A DNA stretch of 64,000 nt from Janthinobacterium lividum PAMC 25724 (GCA_000242815.2 AHHB01000028.1:478259-542258); one strand, 5' to 3'. Shown: positions 23,460-34,994, counted from the first letter of the stretch. Notes: a model not told the origin generated them from the letters alone. Program-made: numbers and translations.

Positions 23460-23490
23460 CTGCCCGGGAAAGCACGGCTTTTCCGGGCAG
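23460..23490 (+). terminator. Strong hairpin after frr, without a T tract
   Basis: CTGCCCGGGAAAG and CTTTTCCGGGCAG pair over 13 positions with one G-U. The following sequence is TGCTATTTGG, so it may act as a weak terminator or as a 3'-end stabiliser between frr and uppS. Confidence 0.5.
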
Positions 23491-23540
23491 TGCTATTTGG
23501 CGCATAATAGTCATCTTTTATTTTTAGTGTTCGTGTTTTC

Positions 23541-24308
23541 ATGATCTATTCGAGTTCGACAACGGCAGTACCTGAGGTTGGCACGGTGCCGCGCCATGTG
23601 GCAATCATTATGGATGGTAACGGCCGCTGGGCAACCAAGCGCTTCCTGCCGCGCGTGGCTGGTCACGTCAAGGGTGCGGACGCCGTGCGCGGCATCGTTG
23701 AGGCCTGCCTTGCACGGGGCGTTCAATATCTGACCCTGTTTGCCTTCAGCTCGGAAAACTGGCGCCGCCCGGAAGAAGAGGTGTCGATGTTGATGCGCCT
23801 GTTCGTCACCATGCTGGAACGCGAAGTGGTCAAGATGCATGCCAACGACATCCGCTTGAAGGTGGTGGGCGACCTGTCGCGCTTCAACGACGAGCTGCAA
23901 ACCCTGATCGCCAATGCCGAACGCAAGACGGCGCGCAATACGCGTCTGACGGTGACGATCTGCGCCAATTACGGCGGCCGCTGGGACATCATGCAGGCGG
24001 TCAACAAAATGACGGCCGAGGCTGCCAACGATGGCCAGCCTGCCGCGCAGGCTTACACGGAAGAACAATTGGCGCCGCACCTGGCCATGGCCTACGCACC
24101 CGAGCCCGACCTGTTCATCCGCACGGGGGGCGAGCAGCGCATTTCCAATTTCCTGCTGTGGCAACTGGCATACACGGAACTGTTTTTCACCGACACTTTC
24201 TGGCCCGACTTTAATGGCGAGTGCCTCGACGCGGCAATCGCGTCTTACCAGCAGCGCGAACGGCGCTTTGGCCGTACCAGCGCGCAATTAACTGAAAAGA
24301 CAAACTGA
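23541..24308 (+). CDS. uppS: Undecaprenyl diphosphate synthase (cis-prenyltransferase)
   Basis: UppS builds the C55 lipid carrier for peptidoglycan and O-antigen. The 255-residue protein has [13 protein letters not shown] with catalytic D25, [11 protein letters not shown] and the C-terminal [19 protein letters not shown] motif. It begins the uppS-cdsA-dxr-rseP-bamA run and overlaps cdsA by one base (TGATG). Confidence 0.97.
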   Translation: MIYSSSTTAVPEVGTVPRHVAIIMDGNGRWATKRFLPRVAGHVKGADAVRGIVEACLARGVQYLTLFAFSSENWRRPEEEVSMLMRLFVTMLEREVVKMHANDIRLKVVGDLSRFNDELQTLIANAERKTARNTRLTVTICANYGGRWDIMQAVNKMTAEAANDGQPAAQAYTEEQLAPHLAMAYAPEPDLFIRTGGEQRISNFLLWQLAYTELFFTDTFWPDFNGECLDAAIASYQQRERRFGRTSAQLTEKTN

Positions 24309-25141
24309 TGCTGAAAACACGGATAATCACCGCCCTGGTCCTGTTGGCGGTCTTGCTGCCGGTTCTGTATCTGAATTACTTCCCTGCCTTCGCCGTGATC
24401 GCCACGGCGTTCTTCGGCGCCGCCGTATGGGAAAGCTTCCGCATTTTTAAAAATCGCCAGGCGCTCTTGATTGCTGCCGTCTGGACTGCTGCCTTCGCGT
24501 ATACGTTTTTTGTCGGTAACGGCATGGCGCAGCTCAATTTCTGGTTTGCCCTGTGCGTGGCCATCTGGCTGATCCGCTTCGCGCCCTCGCTGGCGACGGG
24601 CTTGCCGCCCACCGAAGGCTTGGGCAATACTTTGCTTAGTCTGGTGTATCCGGTCACCATCGTCGGCTGCTTCGTCGCCATCATTGCCTTGTTCCTGCAT
24701 AGCCCGTTGTTCCTGCTGTCCGTCATGGCGCTGGTCTGGATCGCCGACGTCGGCGCGTATTTTTCGGGCAAGGCTTTCGGCAAGCGCAAGCTGGCGCCCA
24801 GCATTTCCCCGGGTAAATCTTGGGAAGGTGCCATCGGCGGCGGCCTCGCCGTGCTCGTCATCGCCGCCATGACCATCGCTGCTGCGCCTTCGTTGCCGGT
24901 GCTGCAAGATACCTTTGCCGTGCAGTTGCAATTGCGCCGCGGCTCGCTGGTGACCTTGCTGGTGCTGCTGCTGGTCGTCGCTGCCAGCATCGTCGGCGAC
25001 CTGTTCGAATCCCAATTAAAACGTCGCGCTGGCATCAAGGACAGCAGCAATCTGCTGCCTGGCCACGGCGGCGTACTCGACCGTATCGACGCGTTGATCC
25101 CGGTCCTGCCATTTGCTGCCCTGGTGGCCAGCTGGCTTTAA
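24308..25141 (+). CDS. cdsA: Phosphatidate cytidylyltransferase (CDP-diglyceride synthase)
   Basis: CdsA makes CDP-diacylglycerol, the precursor of all major phospholipids. The 277-residue integral membrane protein has about eight hydrophobic segments and the C-terminal signature around [19 protein letters not shown] followed by [15 protein letters not shown]. The start overlaps the uppS stop; dxr follows after eight bases. Confidence 0.96.
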   Translation: MLKTRIITALVLLAVLLPVLYLNYFPAFAVIATAFFGAAVWESFRIFKNRQALLIAAVWTAAFAYTFFVGNGMAQLNFWFALCVAIWLIRFAPSLATGLPPTEGLGNTLLSLVYPVTIVGCFVAIIALFLHSPLFLLSVMALVWIADVGAYFSGKAFGKRKLAPSISPGKSWEGAIGGGLAVLVIAAMTIAAAPSLPVLQDTFAVQLQLRRGSLVTLLVLLLVVAASIVGDLFESQLKRRAGIKDSSNLLPGHGGVLDRIDALIPVLPFAALVASWL

Positions 25142-25149
25142 GGAAACTC

Positions 25150-26334
25150 ATGCAATACATCACCATCCTTGGCGCGACCGGCTCGATCGGCGTGTCCACC
25201 CTCGACGTGCTCGCGCGTCATCCCGAGCAATACAGCGTGTATGCGCTGAGCGCGCACAGCCGTGTGGCCGAACTGGCCGCCCAGTGCTTGCAGTTCCGTC
25301 CGCAGCGCGCCGTCGTCGGCACCGCTGACGCGGCCCTTGAACTGACGCGCCTGCTCCGCGGCCAGGGCGTCGCTACGCAAGTCGATTATGGCGTCGAGGC
25401 GCTGTGCGCCATCGCCAGCGCACCACAAGTGACGGGTGTGATGGCGGCCATCGTCGGCGCAGCCGGCCTGGCGCCCACCTTGGCGGCGGCGCGTGCGGGC
25501 AAGAAAATATTGCTGGCAAATAAAGAAGCGCTGGTCATGTCCGGCCAGCTGTTCATGGATGCCGTGCACGATAACGGCGCCGTGCTGCTGCCCATCGACA
25601 GCGAGCATAACGCCATCTTCCAATGTCTGCCGCATGCGCATGGCCGCGCGCCAGGCGCTGCGGGCGTGGCAAAAATCGTGCTGACCGCTTCCGGCGGCCC
25701 CTTCCTTACGCGCGCTGTCGAAACGCTCGATACGGTCACGCCGGACCAGGCATGCAAGCATCCGACCTGGGCCATGGGGCGCAAGATTTCCGTCGATTCG
25801 GCCACCATGATGAACAAGGGCCTGGAAGTGATTGAAGCGCACTGGCTGTTCGGTGCGCCAGCCGAGCAGATCAAGGTGCTGATCCATCCGCAAAGTGTGA
25901 TCCATTCGATGGTGTCGTATATTGACGGTTCCGTGCTGGCCCAGTTGGGCAACCCGGATATGCGCACGCCGATCGCCCATGCGCTGGCGTATCCACAGCG
26001 CATCGCCTCCGGCGTCGCGCAGCTCGATTTGGCGCAAATAGCCACCTTGCAGTTCGAGCGTCCCGATTTGCGCCGTTTCCCCTGCCTGGCGCTGGCGTTC
26101 GACGCCTTGCGCGCCGGCGGCACGGCACCGGCCCTGCTCAATGCGGCCAATGAAGTGGCTGTGCAAGCCTTTCTCGACGAGCAGATCGGCTTCCGCCAGA
26201 TCGACCGCGTCATTTCCCACGTGATCGAGACCGTGCCGCATGGCGCCGCCTCCAGCATCGAGGCCGTGATGGAGCAGGACCGCCTGGCCCGCGCGGCCGC
26301 GCATGCGTATATCGCCCAGAGGCTGGCAGCATGA
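25150..26334 (+). CDS. dxr: 1-deoxy-D-xylulose-5-phosphate reductoisomerase
   Basis: Dxr catalyses the committed step of the MEP isoprenoid pathway and so feeds the neighbouring uppS reaction. The 394-residue protein starts [20 protein letters not shown] (NADPH-binding GATGSIG) and has [44 protein letters not shown] and the [10 protein letters not shown] loop, which carry the metal and substrate ligands. The ATG at 25150 follows AAGGAAAC. Four-base overlap with rseP. Confidence 0.97.
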   Translation: MQYITILGATGSIGVSTLDVLARHPEQYSVYALSAHSRVAELAAQCLQFRPQRAVVGTADAALELTRLLRGQGVATQVDYGVEALCAIASAPQVTGVMAAIVGAAGLAPTLAAARAGKKILLANKEALVMSGQLFMDAVHDNGAVLLPIDSEHNAIFQCLPHAHGRAPGAAGVAKIVLTASGGPFLTRAVETLDTVTPDQACKHPTWAMGRKISVDSATMMNKGLEVIEAHWLFGAPAEQIKVLIHPQSVIHSMVSYIDGSVLAQLGNPDMRTPIAHALAYPQRIASGVAQLDLAQIATLQFERPDLRRFPCLALAFDALRAGGTAPALLNAANEVAVQAFLDEQIGFRQIDRVISHVIETVPHGAASSIEAVMEQDRLARAAAHAYIAQRLAA

Positions 26335-27692
26335 CGCTGATCACCACCTTGCTGGCCTTTATCGTCGCGCTCGGTTCGCTGATTACCTTGCACGAGCTGG
26401 GCCACTACGTGGTGGCGCGCTGGTGCGGCGTGAAAGTGCTGCGCTTCTCGATCGGCATGGGGAAAGTGGTGTATTCGCGCAAGTTTGGCAAGGACCAGAC
26501 CGAATGGGCTATTTCCGCGCTGCCGCTGGGTGGCTATGTCAGCATGCTCGACAGCCGTGCGCAAGACCTTAGCGACTTGCCGGAAAGCGAGTTGCGCCGC
26601 GAGTTCACACGCCAGAGCGTGTGGCGTCGCATCGCCATCGTCGCTGCCGGGCCGCTGGCCAATTTTCTCGTCGCCATCGTGCTGTATGCGAGCTTGTTCA
26701 TGCATGGCATCGAGGAGCCGTCGAGCAAGCTCGGCCCCGTGGCCGAGCAAACGCCGGCCCATGCTGCTGGCCTGCGCAGCGGCGATACGGTTGAAGCGGT
26801 CAATGGCAAGACTGTCGCCAGCTGGTCCGAGTTGCGCTGGGAGCTGATCCAGTCCACCCTCGACAAGCAGGCTGCGCGCATCGAAGTGCGTCGTCCTGAT
26901 CGTGGCCTGCAGGAAGCGACCTTGCCGACGGCCACTTTGACGCAAACGGACTTGGAAGGCGACGTGCTGGGTAAGCTGGGCCTGACGCTGGCCCGTTCCG
27001 CCCCCACGCTGATGGAAATCATGCCTGGCGGTGCAGCCGCGCGCGCCGGCCTGCAAAAAAACGACCAGATTCTGGCCATCGACGAGCAGCCCGTGCACGA
27101 CGTGGCGCTCGTCATCGCTACCCTCAGCGAGGCACCGGGTCGTACTTTGCAATTGCGCCTCTTGCGCCAGGGCCAGGACCTGAGCTTGCCCATTACGCCT
27201 GACGCCGTGCCTGGCGCGGGGGCAAAGGGAGCTGTAACAGTTGGTAAGATCCAGGCAAAACTGGGGCAGGTGCCGGATATGATCAGCGTCGCATCCGGAC
27301 CGTTTTCTGCCGTGCTCAAGGCGTCCTCCAAAGTGTGGGATACCAGTGTCATGAGCCTGAAAATGCTGGGTAAAATGATCACCGGCCAAGTCTCGCTGAA
27401 AAATGTGACGGGGCCCATTACGATCGCCGATTACGCGGGCCAGACGGCGCGCATCGGCCTGGTAAGTTATCTGAGCTTCATTGCCTTCATCAGTATTAGT
27501 CTGGGCGTGATGAATTTGCTACCCATTCCTGTTCTGGATGGCGGGCATTTGCTGTATTATTCGCTGGAAGTTTTGACCGGACGCCCCTTGCCGGAGCGCG
27601 TAGGCGAGATTGCTCAGCGCCTGGGGATGGGTTTGCTATTGACCTTGATGGTGCTTGCCGTCTTTAATGACGTGTTGCGATTACTTAATTAG
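26331..27692 (+). CDS. rseP: Site-2 intramembrane metalloprotease RseP
   Basis: RseP performs the second cut of the anti-sigma-E factor in envelope stress and clears signal-peptide remnants. The 453-residue protein has the zinc motif HELGH (H21, E22, H25) in its first membrane helix, two PDZ domains (about 115-200 and 205-300, with [10 protein letters not shown] and [10 protein letters not shown]) and LDGGH (D403 the third zinc ligand) in a C-terminal helix. Placed before bamA, as in many proteobacteria. Confidence 0.96.
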   Translation: MTLITTLLAFIVALGSLITLHELGHYVVARWCGVKVLRFSIGMGKVVYSRKFGKDQTEWAISALPLGGYVSMLDSRAQDLSDLPESELRREFTRQSVWRRIAIVAAGPLANFLVAIVLYASLFMHGIEEPSSKLGPVAEQTPAHAAGLRSGDTVEAVNGKTVASWSELRWELIQSTLDKQAARIEVRRPDRGLQEATLPTATLTQTDLEGDVLGKLGLTLARSAPTLMEIMPGGAAARAGLQKNDQILAIDEQPVHDVALVIATLSEAPGRTLQLRLLRQGQDLSLPITPDAVPGAGAKGAVTVGKIQAKLGQVPDMISVASGPFSAVLKASSKVWDTSVMSLKMLGKMITGQVSLKNVTGPITIADYAGQTARIGLVSYLSFIAFISISLGVMNLLPIPVLDGGHLLYYSLEVLTGRPLPERVGEIAQRLGMGLLLTLMVLAVFNDVLRLLN

Positions 27693-27775
27693 GGCGCTGG
27701 TTGATGCCATTGCGTGAGTCGCACAAGCAATCTTTTGTGTATGTTGTCCATTGATTTAGCCATTGAATAACCCCA

Positions 27776-30110
27776 ATGAAATTACATTCTGCTCGTTTTG
27801 CCTTGCCTTCCTTTCGTCGCAGCCTGATCGGCGCCGCCGTCATGGCCTTCTGTGCCGGCCATGCGCTGGCCGTCCAGCCATTTACTGTCAAGGACATCCG
27901 GGTCGAAGGGATCCAGCGTACTGAAGCGGGGACTGTTTTCAGTTACCTGCCCGTGCGTGTCGGCGAAACGTTTTCCGACGAGAAGAGCGTCGCTGCCATC
28001 AAAGCGCTGTACGCGACGGGTTTTTTCAAGGATGTGCGACTGGAAGTCGATGGTGACGTGCTGGTGGTGCTGGTCGAGGAGCGCCCGGCCATCGCTGCCG
28101 TGGAATTTACGGGCACCAAGGAATTTGAGAAAGACGTGCTGGTCAAGGCATTGAAGGAAATCGGTGTCGGCGAAGCCAAGATTTTTGACAAGGCGTCGGT
28201 CGACGCGCGGAACAGGAACTCAAGCGCCAGTACTTGTCGCATGGTCTGTACGGCGTGAAGATCACCACCACCGTCACACCGATCGAGCGTAACCGCGTCA
28301 ATGTGGTGTTCGCCGTCGACGAGGGCGACGTGGCCCGCATCAAGCAAATTAACATCGTTGGCAACAAGGCTTTCAGCGACAAGGAGCTGCGTGATCAGCT
28401 GGCCTTGAACACCGGCGGCTGGTTCAGCTGGTACACCAAGGCTGATCAATATTCGAAGACCAAGCTGACCGGCGATATCGAGTCGCTCAAGTCCTATTAC
28501 CTCGACCGCGGCTATATCGAGATGCAGGTCGACTCGACGCAAGTGTCGATCACGCCCGATAAAAAAGACATTTACCTGACGATCAATATCACCGAAGGTG
28601 AAAAGTACAAGATCGCCGGCACCAAGTTCGAGGCGAGATGTTCGGCCGCGAAGAAGAGCTGAAGGCCCTCAATCTGATGCGCGAGGGCGAGATCTATTCG
28701 GGCGCGCGCCTGACGGCGACGAACAAACGCATCCAGGACCGCCTGGCTACGTTCGGCTATGCCTTTGCCAACGTCAATGCCAATCCGGAAATCAACCGTG
28801 AAAAGCATGAAGTGGGTTTTACTTTCTTCATCGATCCGGGCAAGCGCGTGTATGTGCGCCACATGAATATCGCCGGCAACACCACCACGCGCGATGAAGT
28901 CATTCGCCGTGAATTCCGCCAGTTCGAATCGTCTTGGTATGACAGCAACAAAATCAAGTTGTCGCGTGATCGCGTCGACCGCCTCGGCTACTTCAAGGAC
29001 GTCACTATCGACACGCCAGAAGCGCAGGGCACGACCGACCAGGTTGACGTTAACGTGACGGTAGTGGAAAAGCCAACGGGTAACTTCCTGATCGGTGGCG
29101 CCTTCTCGCAATCGGAGAAGTTCACGCTGTCGGCATCGATTTCGCAGGCCAACTTCGCCGGTAGCGGCAACACCGTCGGCATCGAACTCAATACCAGCCA
29201 TTACAGTCGCACGATCGCGTTTTCGCAAACCAATCCGTATTTTACGGACGATGGCATTTCGCGCAGCTTTGAAGTTTACCTGCGTACGACGGAACCGCCA
29301 GCGCTCAATATCGGCAGCTACAAGATCAAGCAAACCGGTGGCCGCGTCAGTTTCGGCGTGCCATTCTCGGAAGTCGATACCATCTTCTTTGGCATCGGCG
29401 CCGAGCGCTCGCGCATCGAAACCGATCTCACCAGCCCGGTCCGTTTCAAGCAGTACGTGATCGACAATGGCGGCCCGTCGGACGGTATCGGTTCGGCCAC
29501 CACCAACGCCATCCCGCTGACGGCGGCTTGGCAACGCGACAGCCGCGATAGTGCGCTGACGCCATCGGTCGGTCGTTACCAGCGCGTCAACCTGGAAGCT
29601 GACGTGATCGGTAACCAGAAGTATTTCCGTGCCATCTATGAGCACCAGTATTTCCGTCCGCTGTTCAGCAAAGTGACCCTGGCGCTCAAGGGCGAGATCG
29701 ATTACGGCCACGGCATCGGCAAGCACGTGTATCCAGTCTTCAAGAACTTCTACGGCGGCGGCATCGGTTCGGTGCGTGGCTACCTGAGTTCCTCGCTGGG
29801 CGCGGTCGAACCGAGCACCAACGATGCGCTGGGAGGCGCTTCGCGCCTGATCGGTAGCGCCGAACTGCAGATGCCATTCCCAGGTTCGGGCAATGACCGC
29901 AGCTTGCGCTGGTTCGGTTTCCTTGACGGTGGCCAGGTCTACCAGGAAGGCGAAAAAATGCGTATCTCGCAATTGCGTTATTCTGCTGGCTTGGGCATCA
30001 GCTGGATTTCACCGGTGGGCCCGCTCAAGCTGAGCTATGCCAAGCCGCTGAACGCTAAGCCGACGGACCGCCTGGAGCGTTTCCAGTTCCAGATGGGCAC
30101 CGGTTTCTAA
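27776..30110 (+). CDS. bamA: Outer-membrane assembly factor BamA (two apparent one-base deletions)
   Basis: BamA inserts beta-barrel proteins into the outer membrane. A signal peptide (residues 1-32, hydrophobic LIGAAVMAFCAGHALA) is followed by five POTRA domains and a C-terminal barrel ending in GTGF. Key family segments include FFGGGIGS-type YGGGIGSVRGY (the VRGY/F motif) and the aromatic C-terminus. The frame breaks twice: near 28204 (GTCGACGCGCGG, one C missing between GAC and GCG) and near 28631 (TTCGAGGCGAG, one base missing). Correcting both gives 778 residues, which is normal. Barrel and POTRA sequences are otherwise intact, so both breaks look like sequencing deletions. Downstream come skp and the lpx genes. 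Confidence 0.95.
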
Positions 30111-30161
30111 CCGGCCATCTGAACCGGGGCGACAGCTTTTACCTTTTGACCATGGAGTATC

Positions 30162-30680
30162 ATGAACACCGCATCCGCTACTTTGCCCAAGTCCCTTGCC
30201 GTGATCGCATTGTGCTGGAGTTCGCTGTTGCCGGTGCAGGCGCAGGCTCAGGAGTCGAAGATCGCCTGGATCAGCAGCGAACGTATTTATAACGAATCGA
30301 GGCTGGCGAAAGCTGCCAGCGCCAAGCTGGCTGAAGAGTTCCGCTCGCGTGAAAAAGCCGTGCAGGAACTGGGCAGTCGTTTCAAGGTGGCCAACGAAGC
30401 GCTGGAAAAGGACATGCCCACCCTGAGCGAGGCCGAGCGCGCCAAGCGCCAGCGCGAGTTTTTTGAGCTGGACAAGGAACTGCAACGTCGCCAGCGCGAA
30501 TTTCGCGAAGACTTGAGCCAGCGCAGCAATGAAGAGCGCAGCGCTATCGCTGAAAAAGCCAACGCCATCATCCAGCAGATGGCGCATATCGAAGGATATG
30601 ACATCGTGCTGCAGGAAGCTCTGTGGGCCAGCCCGCGCATCGACATTACCGACAAGGTCTTGAAGGCGCTGGACAAGTAA
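30162..30680 (+). CDS. skp: Periplasmic chaperone Skp/OmpH
   Basis: Skp holds unfolded outer-membrane proteins in the periplasm for BamA. The 172-residue protein has a signal peptide ending near AQAQES (about residue 31), then a typical IAWISSERIYNES core strand and long charged helices (about 50-140) forming the tentacle, ending DITDKVLKALDK. It sits between bamA and lpxD as in most Gram-negatives. Confidence 0.93.
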   Translation: MNTASATLPKSLAVIALCWSSLLPVQAQAQESKIAWISSERIYNESRLAKAASAKLAEEFRSREKAVQELGSRFKVANEALEKDMPTLSEAERAKRQREFFELDKELQRRQREFREDLSQRSNEERSAIAEKANAIIQQMAHIEGYDIVLQEALWASPRIDITDKVLKALDK

Positions 30681-30695
30681 CAGTAACGGTTTCAA

Positions 30696-30809
30696 GCCTG
30701 ATGGTGCCGTAGCGAGCCGATGGGAGTTGTGGTTGAGAAGCGCAGCTGTGCTAAAGCGCAGTGAGCATCGGAGGCCGCAAATCGCGCCGCGCAGCAGGCA
30801 TCGTCAGGC
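30696..30809 (+). other. 114-nt nested stem-loop element between skp and lpxD
   Basis: Three nested pairings are visible. The outer GCCTGATGGTGCC (30696-30708) pairs with GGCATCGTCAGGC (30797-30809) over 13 positions including two G-U. The middle CCGATG (30717-30722) pairs with CATCGG (30766-30771). The inner CTGTGC (30746-30751) pairs with GCGCAG (30756-30761) around a TAAA loop. TTTTT follows the outer stem directly, then the lpxD ribosome-binding site. It may be an attenuator-like or RNA-processing element, or a dispersed repeat. Confidence 0.6.
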
Positions 30810-30829
30810 GTTTTTATAAGGGTATATCG

Positions 30830-31885
30830 ATGGGCACTCGACTAGGAGACTTGGTCGAACGCTTCGGTGGTCAATTGGCGGGCGATGCCAACCTGGAAGT
30901 GACAGGGATCGCACCGCTGGCCGACGCTGGCGCTTCGCACATCAGCTTTCTGAGCAATAGTAAATTTCGCGCGCAGGCCGCAAGCAGCGGCGCTGCTGCG
31001 TTGATCGTCACGCCTGCCGACGACGCGCTGATCGGCGCCGAGTACGCCGGTGCGCGCATCATCACACCGAATCCCTATGTCTATTTCGCGCGCGCGGCGC
31101 AGTATTTCGCCGCCCTGCATGAAATCAAGGCCGCGCCCGGCATCCATCCGAGCGCCTTTGTCGACGCCAGCGCGCAGGTCGATGCCAGCGCCTCAGTCGG
31201 CGTGCACGCTGTGATCGAAGCGGGCGCCGTGATCGGTGCCGACTGCGTCATCGGTCCCGGCTGCGTGGTGGGGCGCGACGCCATCATCGGCGCCGGTACC
31301 CAGTTGTTCGCCAACGTGACGTTCCATGCGCGCTGCGTGATCGGCCAGCGCGGCATCATCCACTCGGGTGCCGTGATCGGCACCGACGGCTTCGGTTTCG
31401 CCAACGAAGGCGGCGTGTATATCAAGATTCCGCAGACGGGCAGGGTGGTGATCGGTGATGATGTCGATATCGGCGCCAACACCACCATCGACCGTGGCGC
31501 CCTGGCCGACACCATCATCGAAGATGGCGTCAAGCTCGACAACCAGATCCAGATCGGCCATAACTGCCACATCGGTGCGCATACGGCCATGGCCGGCTGC
31601 GTCGGCGTAGCCGGCAGCGCCATCATCGGCAAGTACTGCACCTTTGGCGGCGCCGCCATGGTGCTGGGCCATTTAACGATCGCCGACCGCGTCCACGTCG
31701 GCTCGGGCAGCATGGTCTCGCGCTCGATCGCGGAACCGGGCCAGTACACGGGTTTCTACCCGCTGGCCAAGAATGCTGACTGGGAAAAGAGTGCCGCCAT
31801 CGTGCGCAACCTGTCAAGCATGCGCGAGAAGATCCGCGCGCTTGAAAAAACAATTAAAACACTGACCACGCAAGACGAAAAATGA
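30830..31885 (+). CDS. lpxD: UDP-3-O-(3-hydroxyacyl)glucosamine N-acyltransferase
   Basis: LpxD adds the second acyl chain in lipid A synthesis. The 351-residue protein has the N-terminal uridine-binding domain (about 1-100, [11 protein letters not shown]) and a left-handed beta-helix of hexapeptide repeats (about 105-315), with the catalytic histidine in [10 protein letters not shown]. The ATG at 30830 is chosen because the 23 upstream in-frame codons overlap the stem-loop element and have no homology. It overlaps fabZ by four bases. Confidence 0.96.
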   Translation: MGTRLGDLVERFGGQLAGDANLEVTGIAPLADAGASHISFLSNSKFRAQAASSGAAALIVTPADDALIGAEYAGARIITPNPYVYFARAAQYFAALHEIKAAPGIHPSAFVDASAQVDASASVGVHAVIEAGAVIGADCVIGPGCVVGRDAIIGAGTQLFANVTFHARCVIGQRGIIHSGAVIGTDGFGFANEGGVYIKIPQTGRVVIGDDVDIGANTTIDRGALADTIIEDGVKLDNQIQIGHNCHIGAHTAMAGCVGVAGSAIIGKYCTFGGAAMVLGHLTIADRVHVGSGSMVSRSIAEPGQYTGFYPLAKNADWEKSAAIVRNLSSMREKIRALEKTIKTLTTQDEK

Positions 31886-32364
31886 CTACTGAAAAAAAGA
31901 CCCTCGATATCCTGGCCATCAAATCGCTGCTGCCGCACCGCTATCCGCTGCTGCTGGTTGACCGCGTGCTGGACTGGGAAGCGAACAAATCCATTACCGC
32001 GATCAAGAACGTGACGGTCAACGAAGAGTTCTTCCAGGGCCATTTCCCGCACAAACCGGTCATGCCCGGCGTGCTGATGATCGAAGCGCTGGCGCAAACG
32101 GCGGCCCTGTTGTCCTTCCTGTCGATGGGCGTCAAACCCGATGAAAATTCGGTGGTCTACTTTGTCGGCATCGACAATGCGCGCTTCAAGCGTCCTGTCG
32201 AGCCGGGCGACCAGCTGAAGATGGATGTGGAAATCCTGCGCGTCTCGCGCGGCATCTGGAAATACAAGGCAGTCGGCTCGGTCGACGGCAAAGTGGCGCT
32301 GGAAGCGGAGTTGATGTGCACTATCCGCAGCGCGCAGGATGCGAGCCAGCCAGCGGGTCAGTGA
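31882..32364 (+). CDS. fabZ: 3-hydroxyacyl-[ACP] dehydratase FabZ
   Basis: FabZ dehydrates beta-hydroxyacyl-ACP in fatty acid elongation and competes with LpxA for the C14 hydroxyacyl-ACP pool. The 160-residue hot-dog protein has [14 protein letters not shown] and the active-site segment [20 protein letters not shown] with H54 and E68. It is embedded in the lpx cluster, with overlaps at both ends (ATGA with lpxD, TGATG with lpxA). Confidence 0.97.
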   Translation: MTTEKKTLDILAIKSLLPHRYPLLLVDRVLDWEANKSITAIKNVTVNEEFFQGHFPHKPVMPGVLMIEALAQTAALLSFLSMGVKPDENSVVYFVGIDNARFKRPVEPGDQLKMDVEILRVSRGIWKYKAVGSVDGKVALEAELMCTIRSAQDASQPAGQ

Positions 32365-33152
32365 TGGCGGCCATCCACTCCACTGCAGTGATTGATCCGA
32401 AGGCTGAGCTCGATAGCTCGGTCGAGGTCGGTCCGTACACCATTATCGGTCCGCACGTGCGCATTGCGGCCGGCACCAAGGTCGGTCCGCATGTCGTCAT
32501 CGACGGCCACACAACGATCGGCAGCGACAATCACCTGTTCCAGTTTTCTTCCATCGGTGCGCAGCCGCAGGATAAGAAATGGGCGGGCGAGGCGACGCGC
32601 CTGGAAATCGGCGACCGCAACACTATCCGCGAATTTTGCACCTTCAATACGGGAACCGTACAGGGTGGCGGCGTGACGCGTCTGGGCAATGACAACTGGA
32701 TTTCGGCGTATGTACACCTGGCGCACGACTGCCTGGTGGGCAACAACACGATTTTTTCCAATAATGCCCAATTGGCGGGCCACGTAGAAATCGGCGACTG
32801 GGTCATTATGAGCGGATTCGCCAATGTGCACCAGTTCTGCAAGATCGGCGCGCACGCCTTTGTCGGCATGAGCACCAGCCTGACGCAGGACGTGCCGCCT
32901 TTTGTCCTCTTGAACGGCAATCCGGCGCAGGCGCATGGCGTCAATATCGAGGGCTTGAAACGGCGCGGCTTCACGCGCGAGCAGATCAATGGCATCCGCA
33001 CCGCGTATAAACTCATCTACCGTTCCGGCCTGACCTTGGAAGAAGCCAAGGCAGCGCTGTTTGAAGAAGAAATGGCAACGCCGGCAGCGGCGCAGCATAT
33101 TCGCGCCATGCGCGAATTCCTCGGTGTGGCCTCGCGTGGCATCGTTCGCTGA
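32364..33152 (+). CDS. lpxA: UDP-N-acetylglucosamine acyltransferase
   Basis: LpxA catalyses the first step of lipid A synthesis. The 262-residue protein is a left-handed beta-helix of hexapeptide repeats up to about residue 190, with the catalytic histidine H121 in YVHLAHDCLVGNN, and a C-terminal helical part (GLKRRGFTREQI). The ATG at 32364 overlaps the fabZ stop. Confidence 0.97.
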   Translation: MAAIHSTAVIDPKAELDSSVEVGPYTIIGPHVRIAAGTKVGPHVVIDGHTTIGSDNHLFQFSSIGAQPQDKKWAGEATRLEIGDRNTIREFCTFNTGTVQGGGVTRLGNDNWISAYVHLAHDCLVGNNTIFSNNAQLAGHVEIGDWVIMSGFANVHQFCKIGAHAFVGMSTSLTQDVPPFVLLNGNPAQAHGVNIEGLKRRGFTREQINGIRTAYKLIYRSGLTLEEAKAALFEEEMATPAAAQHIRAMREFLGVASRGIVR

Positions 33153-34311
33153 CCGCTGCAGCGACCTGTCGGTCGCCATCGTCGCCGGCGAGGTGTCGGG
33201 TGACCTGTTGGCCAGCCGGCTGCTGTCGGGCCTGGTGCCGCAGTTGCCCGGCGCGCGCTTCCACGGCATCGGTGGCGAGCACATGGCCAAGCAGGGTTTC
33301 GTTTCCGACTGGCCGCTGGACAAGCTGACCGTGCGCGGCCTGTTCGAAATCATTCCCCGCTACCGCGAGATCAAGGGCATCCAGAACGCGCTGCGCGACC
33401 AGCTGCTGGCCGAGCGTCCTGCCGTCTTCATCGGCGCCGACTATCCGGGCTTTAACCTGGGTCTGGAGCAGCAGCTCAAGGAAGCCGGCATCCCCACCGT
33501 GCACTACATCGGGCCGCAGATATGGGCCTGGCGCGGTGGACGCATCAAGAAAATCATCAAGGCTGTCTCGCACATGCTGGTGATCTTTCCGTTCGAGCAA
33601 GAGATTTACCGCAAGGCTGGCGTGCCCGTCACCTATGTCGGCCACCCATTGGCCGAAATGATTCCCTTGCAGCCCGACGAGGCGGCCGCGCGCCGCACCC
33701 TGGGCTTGCCCGAGGACGCCAATGTGGTGACCCTGATGCCGGGCAGCCGCATGGGCGAACTTAAATACAATACGGTGGCGTTCGTGACCGCTTGCAAGCT
33801 CTTGCTGGCGCGCGACCGCTCGCTGCGTTTCGTCGCGCCCATGGCTGGCGAGAAGCAGCGCCAGTATTTTTTGCAGCTGGTTGCGCAAGCTCGCTTGCAG
33901 GACATCGAGATTTTACTCACCGATGGCGGCTCGCACACGGCCATCTGCGCCGCCGATGCGGTGCTGGTGGCCTCTGGCACGGCCTCGCTGGAGGTGGCGC
34001 TGTACAAGAAGCCCATGGTCATCGCCTACAAAATGATGCGCGCGTCATGGGAAATCATGCGCCACATGGGCTACCAGCCGTGGATTGGTTTGCCCAACAT
34101 CCTGGCGCGCGAGAGCTTGGTGCCCGAACTGCTGCAAAATGCGGCCAGCCCCGAGGCCTTGGCCGACGCCATGTGGCAGCAACTGAGCGACGTGCCCGGC
34201 CGTCTGCGCCTGGCGCAGCGCTTCACGGACATGCATCACAGCTTGCTGCGCGACAGCGCGCGCGACAGCGCCAACGCCGTCATGCAAGTCATCGCCGCCA
34301 GCGGCAAATAA
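33136..34311 (+). CDS. lpxB: Lipid-A-disaccharide synthase
   Basis: LpxB condenses UDP-2,3-diacylglucosamine with lipid X. Family landmarks are [69 protein letters not shown] and [17 protein letters not shown]. No ATG precedes the conserved start. A GTG at 33136, which begins [11 protein letters not shown], overlaps the lpxA 3' end by 17 bases and gives 391 residues; I prefer it, though a slightly different alternative start is possible. It lies 44 bases before rnhB. Confidence 0.93.
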   Translation: MASFADRCSDLSVAIVAGEVSGDLLASRLLSGLVPQLPGARFHGIGGEHMAKQGFVSDWPLDKLTVRGLFEIIPRYREIKGIQNALRDQLLAERPAVFIGADYPGFNLGLEQQLKEAGIPTVHYIGPQIWAWRGGRIKKIIKAVSHMLVIFPFEQEIYRKAGVPVTYVGHPLAEMIPLQPDEAAARRTLGLPEDANVVTLMPGSRMGELKYNTVAFVTACKLLLARDRSLRFVAPMAGEKQRQYFLQLVAQARLQDIEILLTDGGSHTAICAADAVLVASGTASLEVALYKKPMVIAYKMMRASWEIMRHMGYQPWIGLPNILARESLVPELLQNAASPEALADAMWQQLSDVPGRLRLAQRFTDMHHSLLRDSARDSANAVMQVIAASGK

Positions 34312-34355
34312 ATCGCGAGCACCGCTTCAACCGCATTACCAACCAAAGATTCAAC

Positions 34356-34994
34356 GTGAAAAATATCTATCCTGGCCTGTTTGACGACTTGCCATTCTCG
34401 CTCGATGAAATCATCTGCGGTGTCGACGAGGCAGGGCGCGGCCCGCTGGCCGGTCCCGTGTTCGCTGCCGCCGTGATCCTCGATCCGCAGCAGCCGATCG
34501 ATGGCTTGCGCGACTCGAAAAAACTGAGCGAGGCCAAGCGCGACTTGCTGGCGCCGCAGATCAAGGCCAAGGCCCTGGCCTGGGCCATCGCCGAAGCGTC
34601 GGAAGAGGAGATCGACCGCCTGAACATTTTGCAGGCGTCGATGCTGGCCATGCGCCGCGCCGTCGAGGCCTTGAGTATCGTGCCGACCCTGGCCCTGATC
34701 GACGGCAATCGCTGCCCCGTGATGCCAATCCGCGGCATGGCCATCATCGGCGGCGACGACAAGGTCGATGCGATTTCTGCCGCCTCGATCCTGGCCAAGA
34801 CGGCGCGCGATGCGGCCCTGGTGCACTTGCATGCAGCCTATCCCGAGTATTGCTTCGACCAGCACAAGGGTTACGGCACCAAGCTGCATCTGGAGCGCTT
34901 GCATCTGCATGGCGCTTCGCCCGTGCACCGCCGCTCGTTCGCCCCTGTGCGTAATGTGATTGCGCTGTTCGGCGCGCAGGAGGTGTCGGCATGA
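34356..34994 (+). CDS. rnhB: Ribonuclease HII
   Basis: RNase HII removes ribonucleotides from DNA and RNA of RNA-DNA hybrids. The 212-residue protein has [15 protein letters not shown] with D24 and E25, [10 protein letters not shown] with the next acidic ligand, and [14 protein letters not shown]. The start is a GTG at 34356 ([14 protein letters not shown]). Position after lpxB is conserved in proteobacteria. Four-base overlap with the following methyltransferase. Confidence 0.96.
   Translation: MKNIYPGLFDDLPFSLDEIICGVDEAGRGPLAGPVFAAAVILDPQQPIDGLRDSKKLSEAKRDLLAPQIKAKALAWAIAEASEEEIDRLNILQASMLAMRRAVEALSIVPTLALIDGNRCPVMPIRGMAIIGGDDKVDAISAASILAKTARDAALVHLHAAYPEYCFDQHKGYGTKLHLERLHLHGASPVHRRSFAPVRNVIALFGAQEVSA

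Noticed and set aside
22055..28640. Programmed ribosomal frameshifting in pyrH and bamA
   Set aside because: No slippery heptamer or downstream pseudoknot is visible, relatives do not use it, and each break is explained by one missing base.
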